A DNA stretch of 64,000 bases from Poecilobothrus nobilitatus (GCA_947095535.1 OX352772.1:221102628-221166627); one strand, 5' to 3'. Positions 22,755-34,570 are shown, numbered from the stretch's first letter. Program-made: numbers and translations. The notes: generated by a model from the sequence alone, not told the origin.

Positions 22755-23215
22755 TCCTATTTAGAAAGATATTTACAAAACGATTAGTGAAACTGAAATA
22801 AGACAAATCGGATTCAACAGTCTTGATAATTAGGCAACAACCAACGGCCATCGATATAAGACTATATCAACAAAATGGAATGTCCAAACACAAATCAAAG
22901 CTTGCTCGAGTGGAAAAAAATGGTAGAATATATAGTTCAAATTATGGGTTAAAGTGAAGTTAGATGGAACGTTAATGCAAAAATTATCACGGCTAATGGA
23001 AGCACTCTGTTGTACAGTGGCAAATAAATAGAGTGGAACAAACGGTGTGGGAATAATAATATCTCGAAGGAGGGGTAATTGACTTCATAGCTGGAAAGCG
23101 GTATCAGATAGACAGACTGATTTCACTGCAAAATTATAAATATCTTCTTACTTCAATGCTATGTACCAACAAAAGTTGCCGTAAATATAGCAAAATATGA
23201 GGTCTACGAACATCT
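22755..23215 (+). pseudogene. RTE-like endonuclease fragment
   Basis: Reading + across frame changes: TISETEIRQIGFNSLDN, then an endonuclease start with GxSEVRWNVNAKIITANGST (about 22945-23005) and GVGIIISRRRGN near 23045-23080. The SEVRWN word is the second catalytic block of RTE-type apurinic endonucleases. Heavily mutated; RT not attached. Confidence 0.72.
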
Positions 23216-23589
23216 CACTTCTTTTATTTTTATTTTATTTTATTAATATAGACCAAAACAAGGTCGTTACAACAAAAAAATTCTTAAATTAAAACTTATA
23301 TTAAATTTAATACAAAAAAATGAAGTAAATTGTTTTGATGACTTAGAACTAACAATTAGAATTTATATGTATGACTCACTCGGAAAAAATTTTATATTTT
23401 TAATATACTGTATCAAATGTATATATTACATATTATAATATATTTAATAAGAAGTTTTATATCTTAAATATACCTTAAAAAAAGCAATTAATTTTGATCT
23501 TTATTATTAAGAAATAACAAAAAAAGTTAACAATAATTTTTTTACGTTTTTCTATTTTTTATGCAACACTCTTAATATGACCAAAATAG

Positions 23590-25045
23590 GAAACCGAGAA
23601 AGAATACAGTTCCTCTGCCAACTCTTAGATACCCGTACGAACCGTTAGTATGTTCACAGCCTGTCACTCTGCTTACAATATTATTTTTTTAATATTTTAG
23701 TATTTTAAAATAATTTAAGTGAATTTTATAATATCTAGAACTATGGGTTGTATATATATTCAAACTATATGTTTATACATTCTTCAAAAGCAGATTCTAA
23801 CGAAGGTAGAAGTACATAACGATTATCAATCCAAAACGTTTTCAAACATTCTATAATTCCATTTAATACTAAGCGGTAAATGTATATTAAATTACAAAAT
23901 AGTAAATATAATTTTAAATATAATATTACATTAATGCGCACATAGTATATTTATATTGTTATAAGTATATCGCCATACATTGCACTATTTCTTTAAAAAT
24001 ATTTTCATTCATAAATAATTTCTTATAAGTACAATAAAATACATATATGTATGTAAATACGGCGCTGTATAATATACATCTATACTCTTATCATTCATTC
24101 ATCAGTGACGTATACGATATGTAAATAAACATGATATTATACGAGTATAAGTATTTATGTACATCAATATCATATAAATAAAAATTCTTCAAGCAACAGT
24201 TATGTTATTTATTTATTTACATTTTTTGTACTACGCATTATATCCTCAACAATTTCAAATTATCGAGTAAAACAAAATGCAAAAAATTCGTTAAAGAAAT
24301 TTGTTAGAAAATTTAAAAAAATCAAGTAACACGTTCGTCAATTATATAGTAACCCTATTTTATTAAAAAAAGTTGTTAACAGAAATAAGAGTATAATGTT
24401 GAAGCTTTAATTTTTATGTATTACTTCAAAAAAAAAAATTTAATAGGTGTTCAAGTTACAGATGTTTAAAAAGAGGAAATTTTCAGTTTTTGACCCCTTA
24501 CAGCTCCTAAACGGGGGGTGATACAAAAAAAAATTCTGAAATTACTCATATTTATTTTCAAATATCTAACTTCTGTCAAGTTTCCAACTTAAACCGTTTA
24601 GAAAATAGAAGGGTTAAAGGATTTTTTAATGATTCAGTTTTGTATAACGGTAAATTAAGACACCGTATAGCACAAGTATATATATATTTATTATATATAT
24701 GTTTGTAAAGCTCAGAATAGCATCTATCGTTAATTATTGAAGATATACCTTATAGAGCTTGTGTTATAACAATTTAAATATAGACATTTTTCGAACTACG
24801 GGGGCTGTAGCTCTGTAACGGGTGGGGCTACAGAAAAAAGTTATTAAAAATAAAATTAATATTTTTATGATATCTATCAGCAGTTAAAATTTCATGTCTC
24901 TGTTTCAAAAAAATTGTGGAGATCTAAAAGTTAGTTGTTCGGGACTTACAAATTGCTCCCAGAATATTTTGTGTAAATTTCAAGATTCTAGCTTTATTAG
25001 TTTTTGAGTTAGCGTGCTGACGGACGGACGAACATGGCTTAATCG
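23590..25045 (-). repeat. 1.7-kb dispersed repeat, truncated copy
   Basis: Direct duplicate of 27515-29085: the end CAACTCTTAGATACCCGTAC (23618 onward), the middle ATACATATATGTATGTAAATACGG, and GACCCCTTACAGCTCCTAAA followed by CGGGGGGTG are in the same order. It stops inside the GACGGACGGACGAACATGGC block at about 25045, where RTE copy 2 begins. Orientation is set from the ATACCC...GGGTAT end of the 27.5-29.2 kb copy. No protein-coding potential. Confidence 0.88.
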
Positions 25046-26530
25046 ACAAAAGTCAATGGAGCACCATTGACTTTTATTACTTCTGTTATATCTCCAAGTT
25101 CCTCTTCAAAAATAGATTTAGTGTATACATTGAATAATAGTGGAATGGATACACCACACTTAATTTTGATTTCTTTTATTAACTCTGTTTTGACTCGACT
25201 CGTTCGACTCGAATGCACGAAGAATTATTCTCATGTCTTTATCATCAATCTGAATTTTCCTCAAGATTTCTATGGGTTTTCCATATTAGAACTTGTCTAA
25301 TGCCTCCTCGAAATCGATAAAGCATAAATGCACGTCGCAGTGCACTTCTCGACAATGTTGTATCAGTACTTGTATTCCAAATAGCGCTTCTCTTGTTTCT
25401 AAACCTTTCCGTTAACCGAACTGAGTATTGCTTGTTTTTCTTCAATTTTTCTGTATATTCTCTGATGAATTACACGAAGGAATATCTTTAGAACGTGACT
25501 CATCAAGCAGATAGTTCCGTAGTCACTGAAAAATTTTGAATTAGCTTTCTTCGGTATTGTTACAAATGTTGATTTCAACGAATTTTGCGGAATATACCCT
25601 GTATTGTATTTTTTATTAAACAGACAAATGTCGATCTATTTCTGATTAAACCTTATCTTTTATCATCGGTGTTTTAAGATTTGTAAATCAAGTTTTCTTT
25701 TTTGTTGCGGTGGCTAATTCTTTTTAAATCTAACTTTAAGTTAACTTTAAGTCAGCAGCTAAAAGAATATGATCAGATGGCACATCCGCCGCTGGGAAAA
25801 TTTTAATTGATTTGATCGAACTTTTAAATAATAAAATCAATTTGGTTTCTTATAATTCTCTCTGGTATCTTCCAAGTATAGAGTCTTCTGTTTGGTAATT
25901 TATAAAACGTATTTGTAAATATGAAACTGTTTTCTACACAAAATTTAACTAGTTTGTTTTCTCTTCATTTCTCTCTCCTAAGCCGAAATTTCCAAGAACT
26001 GTACTTTACCTTTCTTTCCCAATTTTAGCATTAAAATCTCCCATTGTAAAATTGTAAAACTTTTCTAAAATTGGCATCGTGATAAAAATTTTTTATATCT
26101 TCGTCAGATGCTTCGTCAACAAATTTCTTGTTGATTTTGAGATTAGCTGTCCTGCAGATTCTTCGCACCCCTGCACTTTTTAGGGAGCGCCCGTATTCGG
26201 GGCCATTTCTTTAATTTGCAGCCAGTTTTTGATCATGTTTTTCTAGGAAATAATACTTAAGTGGTTTTCCGTTGCCTTCTGAAGAGTTTACTGTAGTTTT
26301 ATTTTTTTTTAAGACAGCCGCCCTTAACATAGGGAACAGACGCTGTTTGTAGCCGCCAATTTTTAGAACAGACGCAACATTGTTTATTTTTGGATTTTAC
26401 ATCTCTTAGTCTTTGGGAAACCAATCCCATGAGACAGCACCACCGGCAGTTGCATTTAGAAATTGATATACGTAAAGGAGTCGACATAGCTTTGCTACCA
26501 GATCTCCAAAAAAGAACGTCAATATTATTT
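25045..26530 (-). pseudogene. RTE-like non-LTR retrotransposon, copy 2
   Basis: The 5' leader at 26240-26390 matches that of copy 1 (TTCCGTTGCCTTCTGAAG, ACGCTGTTTGTAGCCGCC), so the families are the same. Degraded endonuclease follows at about 26150-25700. RT block A is at about 25345-25305 (VHLCFIDFEEALDKF), then a block-B-like PLLFNVYTKSIFEEEL at about 25130-25085. The copy ends at 25045, before YADD. It keeps the 5' end and lacks the 3' end, like the 8.7-kb element. Numerous stops. Confidence 0.85.
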
Positions 26531-27030
26531 TTTAAGACGTCGAAGATGAAGCCAGATGAGTAAATTTGTCTACGTGATGATAAGGTTAGCATGTTTAATG
26601 ATTTAAGTCTTACAGAGTAACTCGGAAGATTAGCAAAGTCAGAAGGATCAAATTGATATCTTAAGGCAAATAAAAGAAATTGCTTTTGAACTGATTCTTT
26701 TTTATTGAAATTTGTTTGAAATGCTTGATCCCAAATAATGTTTTCATATTCCAAAATAGACGAAACAGAACTGTTAAGAGATTTTGTCACTGCTGTATTG
26801 TTAAATTCTTTAGCTCTTCTTTTAATAAAACCCAACATTTTATATACTCTGGATATCATGAAGTCGTGATGTAGGATAAAACTAAGTTTATCATCTAGTA
26901 GAATGAAAAGATCAGTAATAATACAGTATATCAGTTCTAGGGTAAGGTTTTGAATAGTATAGTCAGTATAGTCATGTAGTACAGAAGATCTTTTACGGAT
27001 GGAACTTATAGATTTACATTTCGTCGTGTC
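26530..27030 (-). pseudogene. 3' fragment of the 31-37 kb non-LTR family
   Basis: On -, KCKSISSIRKRSS (about 27020-26985), LFILLDDKLSF and then MLGFIKRRAKEFNN (from 26838) through YSVRLKSLNMLTLSSRRQ match the RT C-terminal part at 36395-36840. Few substitutions separate the copies, though several insertions break the frame. It joins the 5' leader of RTE copy 2 at about 26530; the 186-aa open frame 26859-26299 crosses that junction and is a chance chimera. Confidence 0.85.
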
Positions 27031-27420
27031 GATAAATGATTGTCGTATGTTAAAAACTATAGTTTTGAGTAAAACGAAATCAAAGTTTGAAGCCCTGTAT
27101 CTCGAAACTTATGTGGAAAATGTTTCCAATTTTGGAAATTTTTAGGTAACATGATTCATACCCTATAAAGTTTTGGGTGTTTTTTTTTAAATCTTCGAAA
27201 TTTATAGTATGATTTAACAATAACTTCAAAATGAGAATGTCGTATGTTAGTTTTTCGTAAGAAAAATGTTTTGCATAATACATACGACAGTTTGTTACTT
27301 AATATACAACAAATTAATTCTAAAATGTTAATAATAAATGTCATATATTAATATTGCTTAATAATAAATATTTTAATTTTCAGTCAATAAAATAACTTAT
27401 AACATTGATTGTTAAACTCT
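27000..27420. repeat. Block with GTCGTATGTTA motifs
   Basis: Contains CGTCGTGTCGATAAATGATT followed by GTCGTATGTT (27001-27033), GTCGTATGTTAG (27238) and CATACGACAG (27280). A nearly identical segment in reverse orientation is at 30467-30499, with further ACATACGACAA copies from 30130 to 30350. Function unknown. Confidence 0.65.
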
Positions 27421-27504
27421 GTATTTCTGTGTTTTAGTTTTATCTTAAAATAACTACACCTATTTTTATAACTACTTGCTGGGTTATTAAAAAATACATT
27501 AAAA

Positions 27505-29190
27505 CGAGGAAGAATACAGTTGCCCTTGTCAACTCTTAGATACCCGTACAAACCGTTAGTATATTAACAGCCTGTCACTCTGCTTACAATATTATTTTTT
27601 TAATATTTTAGTATTTTAAAATAATTTGGATGAATTTTATAATTTCTAGAACTATGGATTGTACATATATTCAAACTATATGTTTATATTTATACATTCT
27701 TCAAAAGCAGATTCTAACCTTCCACCTAACGATTATCAATCCAAAACTTTTCCAAATATGCTATAGTACCATTTAATACTAAGCGGTAAATGTATATTAA
27801 ATTACAAAATAGTAAATATAATTTTAAATATTATATTATATTAATGCGTACATATTATATTTATATTATTATTAGTATATCGCCATACTTTGCAATAATT
27901 CTTTAAAAATATTTCCCTTCATAGAATAATTTCTTATAAGTACAATAAAATACATATAGTACATATGTATGTAAATACGGCGCTATATAATACACATCTA
28001 TACTCTTATCATTCATTCATCAGTGACATATACAATATGTAAATAAACATGATATTATATAAGTATGTATGTATATCAATATCATATAAATTAAAATTCT
28101 TCAAGCAACCGTTATGTTGTTTATTTATTAACACTTTTTTGTACTACGCATTATATCTTCAACAATTTCAAATTATCGAGTAAAACAAAATGCAAAAATT
28201 TCGTTAAAGAAATTTATTAGAAAATGTGAAAAAATCAAGTAACGCTTTTGTCAATTATAAAGTAATCCTATATTATTAAAAAAAGTTGTTAAGTTGTTAA
28301 GAAATAAGAGTAGGTATAATGTTGAAACTTTAATTTTTATGTATTACTTCAAAAAAATTTTAACAGATGTTCAAGTTGCAGGTGTTTAAAAATAGGAAAT
28401 TTTCAGTTTTTGACCCCTTACAGCTCCTAAACGGGGGGTGATACAAAAAAAATTTCTGAAATGACTCATACTTATTTTCAAAGATCTAACTTATGTCAAA
28501 ATTTCAACTTAAGTTTTAACTTAAACCGTTTAGAAGATAGAAGGGTTAAAGGATTTTGCAATAATTTAGTTTCGCATAATGGTAAATTAAGACACCGTAT
28601 AGCACAAGTATATATTTATTATATACATGTTTGTAATGCTCATAATAGCACCTATCGTTTGGAATTTTCATATTGAAGATATAGCTTATACAACTTGTGT
28701 TATAACAATTTAAATATAGAGATTTTGGGGGCTTTGGGGGGCTGTAGCTCCTTAACGGGCTGTAGCCCCGAAAAATTAATATTAACATAAAATTAATATT
28801 TTTATGATATCTATCAGTTGCCTTTGTCAACTCTTAGATACCCGTACGAACCGTTAGTATATTTAAAGTTAAAATTTCATGGCTCTATTTCAAAAAAATT
28901 GTGGAGACTTAAAAGTTAGTTGTTCGGGAGCTACCCGAAGTTTTGGTTGGAACTCATCCAAAAAAAATAGGCATCCTACAAATTGCTCCCAGAATATTTT
29001 GTGTAGATTTCAAGTTTCTAGCTTTCTTAGTTTTTGAGTTAGCGTGCTGACGGACGGACGGACATGGCTTAATCGACTCAGAATTTGATTCTGATCCGAT
29101 CCATACCTTTGAAGGTATATCTAGCTCGCTTATTTCGAGGTGTTACAAACGGAGGAGTAATTTTATTATACCCGATCGTACGGGTATAAA
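27505..29190 (-). repeat. 1.7-kb dispersed repeat, most complete copy
   Basis: One end (29160-29190) is TTATACCCGATCGTACGGGTATAA, a perfect-looking inverted repeat. Next, on -, come AAGCGAGCTAGATATACC, TCGATTAAGCCATGTCC and GTCCGTCCGTCAGCACGCTA. The other end (27505-27560) is AACGAGGAAGAATACAG then CAACTCTTAGATACCCG. It contains ACTTACGTATG-type AT-rich stretches but no ORF, so any movement needs another element's proteins. An extra 45-bp copy of its own end sits inside it at 28817-28862. Confidence 0.85.
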
Positions 29191-30960
29191 TAGTTTTTTA
29201 AATATTAAATTTTATTTCAAAATTTTAGTAAGCCAAATAATAATTAATATCATAAATTATTGACTTCAGTTAAATTATTTCACAAAATTACTTCTTAGTA
29301 CATATTTAATAGGTAGATAATACAAACATAAAAAATATTTGTTTTTATAATATTTTCTAAGTGTCTTAATCAATAAAAAACAAAATTTTTTTGTGCTTTG
29401 CAATATCTGTATCTATACCAAATTCAAAATTTAAAAAAAAAAATAATTTTGACAAAACATAAGTTATTTATTCGTATATCAATAATTATTTATAACATTA
29501 TTAAATGAAACTCAAGAAATTTCATGAATAATGTTATTTCAAAATATAACAGATCCCGATCATGGATCAAAATCATTGATAACGTTGCTTTATTTTTTTT
29601 TGAAATTGTTTTAATTTATTTAGAATAGTTATTTCCTATTCTTGAAAAGGGTACCTACTTAATACTGAATATAGAAATATACCTACTTTTCAGAAATTAG
29701 TTGTTTTGGGATTTAGTATACATGAATGATATTTTTATAATTATATTTTTGACTAATTAAAAATCTAAATAATACCAAACAATTTAAATATGAAAAAAAA
29801 CTGATTTAAAACGAAACATAAAGCTTATTCTAATAGAAATGAAAAATACTATAATTTAACTGTTTGTTTAAAAATATAATACCTGGCCAAAACTAACTAT
29901 TTCTTCGACATCGTCAAATATTTCATTTGCCATATTTAAACAGTAAAAAAAAACAATTAATTTAAAAAAATAAATAAAACAAAAATGTAATTTTACGTAC
30001 TCAAGATTTTTTTTTGGTAAAACTGGCGGCGGCGATTCATCCATTATGCTCGTCATTTAAACAAAAACAAATAGGTACTAATTTACTTTTTTAAAAATTT
30101 ATTATCGTTTACATGTAATTTGTTATTAACATACGACAAATAAATATTAATATTTGAATATTTATGTGTGGTATGTTAAGACATACAACAATTTCTTATT
30201 ATAACCTTGTATTAAAATGTTGTATGTTAAACATACGACAATTTATTACTGGAAAGAGCAAATACATAGAAATGATGTTGTATGTTGTATTTTTTAGCAA
30301 CATACGACAAATTAATATTAAAACTGTTATAAACTAACTACATACGACAATTTAATATTGAATATCTAGCTAACGGTAGAATATATCGAAAAACTGACAA
30401 CAGCATTTAAAAGAGCAGAAAAAATTACTTCAGAAACTTTCATAGTGTAAAATTGTCCAAAATTCAACTTACGACAATCATTTATCCACACGACGATTTC
30501 TGAATATTAAATTCTAATTTGTTCAATAAGCACCATTCCTGTAATGCATTCAATTTTCATTGCAGAAAAATTATGCCAGAACTATCACTATCATTGATTA
30601 GGTAACTGATAGATTTGTAGGTCGTCTTCAAATGCCATATGTGGTATATTACCTAAACTATCAGAAAGATCTGAAATAAATTTTGATAGGCTTTTTAACT
30701 TTCACTGTATAAATACGTGCTTTTTGTTAAGCTTAACTTTTTTTAAATTTTAATTTTTTTAATTTCATTTGTAGCTGTCAGCAAATTATTCAATAATTAA
30801 AATATAATATTAATATACTTAAACTTTTTAAATTCAAAAATCATTTTTTGTTTTTTTTTTTGTCAATTTTGCTAAAAGTTTGTGAGTTGACCTAACCCAA
30901 TTAAAATTTTTTTTAATAAATATTATCAAATTGTGAAATAAATTTAATTAATTAATTATA
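29190..30960. other. AT-rich DNA with a possible exon and ACATACGACAA motifs
   Basis: Mostly A/T. The possible proline-rich exon (29882-30056, -) is listed separately. From 30130 to 30500 the motif ACATACGACAA or a close form occurs at about 30131, 30179, 30231, 30300, 30340 and 30470. The last 400 bases should be the 5' UTR of the non-LTR element that starts at 30965. Confidence 0.45.
29882..30056 (-). CDS. Possible host exon(s) with Crk-SH3-type proline motif
   Basis: On -, an open frame from ATG at 30056 reads DESPPPVLPKKNL, a codon-regular stretch with a PxLPxK motif (the consensus bound by Crk SH3 domains). It then passes through a T-rich run and resumes as MANEIFDDVEEIVSFGQ, followed by CAG|GTATTA. 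A GTACGTAA donor sits after KNL at about 30003. The T-rich part would be a short intron, but it lacks an AG acceptor, ending in TTTTTACTG, although the frame is kept. It may be a real two-part exon with an odd or mutated acceptor, or a chance ORF. No family is assigned. Confidence 0.25.
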
Positions 30961-30964
30961 CAAT

Positions 30965-33088
30965 ATGGAATTCAAATGCAGCGCTAAAATTTGTTTCATT
31001 AATGATGCAAAAACTGAAACTGTTTCCTGTAGAGGTTTTTGTCATCTTAAATTTCATGTCGCTTGTATCAATGCTCCAAGAAATTGGTATAGTTCGTTTC
31101 TTGCCAAGCATTTTGTTTGCGAGAATTGTTTAGAGCAAAATAAAACATTTGAACAGTTCTATAATAAAATTTTAGAGGCAATTGATGTTCTGAAACATGA
31201 TCATCTGGGAACGGTAACAAAATTATCTGCCGTTATTAAGAACAATGCTGCTAGTTTCCAGGAAATGGAAAAAACTTTTGAAGCAATGAATAATACTTTG
31301 GCATGTTTTCCAGGTGACGTCAAGAAATTTATTATTGAACAGATGATAGATTTGAAAAAAGAAATCTCATCAATTAGAGCTGTTGTTGAGCCTTTGTCAA
31401 CTCCAAATAACAATAATAATAATATTAATAGAAATTTGGATGAATTAAAAAATGTGACGAATAATTTGAATAAACAGTATTCATCACTTAAAGAAAATAT
31501 TACAGCTAGTGATATATCAATGAGTTTCAGAGACGTTGTTTTAGCAGATTTAGATATTGTTAAATCTAAATTAGAGTTACTTCAGGATAGCTGTAAAATT
31601 AATAATTCCAATGAAGAACCTGCTAAAAGGGAGTCTTTATTCGAAGAATTAAGGATAGCAGATAGCTTGGACAATTCTGTTGTACTTAACGAGAATAAAG
31701 TCACTGTTTCTGAGGTTATTGATGCTTCTTTGAATTCTGGCGACATAATGGATGAAGCACCACGTGCAGTATATCAACCAAATTTCAATTTAAGAATTTC
31801 AAATTTACACGTTAATACTACAGAAAAGTTTTTAACTGATTTTATAAAAAAAAAATTTAATTGTGATGACGTTTATTGTAAAAAGATTACTCCACGTTGG
31901 TTAAAATTCAACCCAAAATATTTTAATTTTAAAATTAGTGTCCCACCATTTGTAACTAAAGAAATCACGAATTCTACAGTGTGGAAACCTGGTACGATCG
32001 TGGCAGATTTTAATGATCTTAGTAGGAAAACTGTAAGTAATAAAGCTAAAATAAATAATAAAAAAAGTTAAAATAGAATTATAAATTTTGATAATAAGAA
32101 TAAGAAAAATAAGAAAATTAATAAAATTAAAAATAGTAGTATTAATAAAATTAATAGTAGTATTAATAAAATGAATAATAATAACAATAAGAATGTAATT
32201 AAAAATAGTAAAATGAAGAAAAATAATAATAGTAGTAGTAAAAATATTAGTAAAAATAATAATATGAAATTTAATCAAAATAATAAAACAGATAATAATA
32301 AACATGTTAGCTTTAGTAAATCAATTAAAAAAACACAAACTAGTACCAAAACACACACATTATTAAATTCACATAATAGAAATTCTGATTTAAATAGTTC
32401 AATTTTATCTAACGAAAATTTTACTTTCCGTACATCACCACTATACAACAAGCACTCTTTACTACCTTCGTTTAATAACTCTACTGATTTCTCGAACAAT
32501 AAACCTTATTTATTGCTTCCAATTAATAAAAATAATAATAATTATACACAGTATAATGACGATAATGACAGTATCCAAAGCATTAATGAGGTTCATAGTA
32601 TTGATGATAATAATAATGACAATAGTATCAATAATACTAGCTCGTTAATCTCTGTTACCGAACCGGCATCTTCTTCTGATTTGGGCAATAATGATTATCC
32701 TAATTTCGTTTATGGGAGTACTAATAAAACTAAGTTGGACAATAGTAATAATAATACTACCACTTCAGTTGGTATCACAAGTAAATCATTTGTCAAACCT
32801 TTAATGCCGCCAATTACTAGAATGACATATGAATCGGTACAGGGTGATAGCACATATGCTCTTTCAAGATTTAGAGAAGAACGGGTCTATAACAACGTTA
32901 GGTTATTTTTAGCTTACCTTCACAATGATTCTTATAACATTGTTCTAGAAGGCAAGACTCGAACTAACCTAATAGTTTTAATTAACAATGAAGGACTTCC
33001 TACTAAATATGAAGACCTGTATAAACTGGTCTATATATTCGGAAAAGGATGTAAAAGAGGATCTTCGGTTTTATCGGAGCCAAAGTAA
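30965..33088 (+). pseudogene. Non-LTR ORF1: PHD finger, coiled coil, RNA-binding domain, Asn-rich tail; one in-frame stop
   Basis: The first part, 30965-32071 (368 aa), has a PHD-type finger at residues 5-57 (C5, C10, C22, C26, H31, C34, C54, C57). A long heptad-like region with many Glu, Lys and Asn follows. Near residues 275-355 lies a CR1/Jockey ORF1 C-terminal domain (NLRISNLHVNTTEKFLTDF to TVWKPGTIVADFN). A TAA at 32069-32071 ends it, but the same frame stays open for another 1017 bases to 33088. This adds 339 codons: a Lys/Asn linker, a very Asn-rich segment (32171-32800) and a folded-looking end (MPPITRMTYESVQGD to GCKRGSSVL). The product would coat element RNA. One TAA could be a point mutation or programmed readthrough. 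ORF2 follows at about 33235. Confidence 0.88.
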
Positions 33089-33504
33089 CTACTATAAGCA
33101 CTTGAATTCATCTCGTGAAAGTTATAATAAGTTTTTTCTACCAAGCTCCTCGAAATGATCTTAGTAATATTCCTATTAAGAGAATTACACATACCACCAA
33201 CAATTTAAATAACATTAAAATATTTTTATCACAACTATAGTGGTATGAGAGGCAAACTCAATAAACTTTATCTTGATGCTAAGTCATACAATTTCAGTGT
33301 TCTTGCTATTACTGAAACATGGCTTAATGATTCTTTTAAAAACGAAGAAATTCTTGATGGAAATTGGTCCATTTACAGGAAAGATCGTGATTATCTATCT
33401 GTAAATTGTTCGCGAGGAGGTGGCGTGCTACTTGCCGTTAATAATTATGTATCTAGTGTACCATTATCTACTGATACATATCAATCTTTCGATCACCTAT
33501 TTAT

Positions 33505-34570
33505 TATACCCTACACATTAAGTATAGGGTATATTAACTTTGGTATGGTGTTTTGTAACCACCAAAAGGAAGCGAGTTAGGTATAGACATGTATATATTC
33601 TGAATCAGGATCACCGCCGGAGTCGATTTAGCGATGTCCGTCCGTCCGTCCGTACGCACGATAACTCAAAAAGTAATGATGCTATCTTGATGAAATTTAT
33701 ACTGTAGGTTAACAATGACTAAGGTAAGGCGAGGATTGTAAATGGGCGAAATCGGACCATGCGTTCGAGTACCTCCCATACAGCTTCCAAAACCTAATAC
33801 GCATATTTTCGAAATTAATAAAGATAGAAACTTAAAATTTTGTACGAGGGTGTGTTTTTCTGAATCCCTGATATCCCCAAAATTTGAGATGAAGTGGAGT
33901 GGTTGTTCGGGTACCTCCCATACAACTCCCAAAACCGAACATGCATATCTTCGAAATTAATAAAGATAGGAACTTCAAATTTGATAGGAGGGTGCTGTTT
34001 CCTAAATCCCTGATTTGCTTAAAATTTGAGATGAATTGGAGTGGTCATTTGGGTACCTCCCATATAACTCTCAAAACCGAACAAGCATATCTTCGAAATT
34101 AATAAAGACAGAAACTTCAAATTTGGTACAAGGGTGTTGTTTCCTGAATCCCTGATTTGTCCAAAATTTAAGATGAATTAGAATGGGTGTTCGGGTATCT
34201 GCCACACAACTCCTAAGACCAAACAAGCATATCTTCGAAATTAATAAATATATAAACTTGAAATTTGATATAAGAATGTTCTACCCTGTTGATGTCTCTA
34301 AAATTTGAGATGAATTGGGGTGGTGGTCCGCGTGCCTTCACACACTCCCAAGACCTAACAATCATATTTTCGAATTTAATAAAGATAGAAACCTGAAATT
34401 TTGTACAAAGGTTGTAACAGCATTTATTTTTTTTAGCTTGTATTAAATACCTAACTAAAATAACTTATGGATTTTTAATTTAATTTGAATGTTTTACGTT
34501 TAGGGTATAAATAAGTCGGTTGCATCGACTTACTGTTATTTTTACTTGTTAAAATAAACTTAGGTACGAA
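33505..34570 (+). mobile_element. Insertion of the GTCC dispersed repeat in ORF2
   Basis: It starts at ATACCCTACACATTAAGTATAGGGTAT (33508-33534), a hairpin like the end of the 27.5-29.2 kb copy. Then come GAAGCGAGTTAGGTATAG, GAGTCGATTTAGCGATGTCC, a GTCCGTCCGTCCGTCCGTAC block (33628-33657) and ACGATAACTCAAAAAGTAATG. Five tandem 142-bp units follow, then GGGTATAAATAAGTCGGTTG near 34504. ORF2 coding sense stops before and resumes after it, so it is a true insertion into the retrotransposon. A short TATACC repeat at both edges may be the target duplication. Non-coding. Confidence 0.85.
33640..34420. repeat. 142-bp tandem array, about five units
   Basis: The anchor TACCTCCCATA or its variants starts at 33770, 33912, 34054, 34196 and 34333: three periods of exactly 142 and a last of 137. 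Each unit also carries CTTCGAAATTAATAAAGATA and CCCTGATTTG...AAATTTGAGATGAATTGG. Short ORFs at 33742-34102 are only readings of this array. Confidence 0.93.

Noticed and set aside
26299..26859. 186-aa ORF on - as one protein
   Set aside because: It crosses the junction between a non-LTR RT end and an RTE leader; only the first part has coding ancestry.
31901..32305. 134-aa hydrophobic ORF on -
   Set aside because: Antisense of the Asn/Lys-rich ORF1; AAT/AAA codons give Ile/Phe runs on the other strand.
33666..34102. ORFs of 67-88 aa in the 33.7-34.1 kb region
   Set aside because: They are readings of the 142-bp tandem array; their repeated wording comes from the repeat.
33720..34420. CRISPR-like array
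   Set aside because: Units are 142 bp and similar throughout, with no unique spacers, and the DNA is from an insect.
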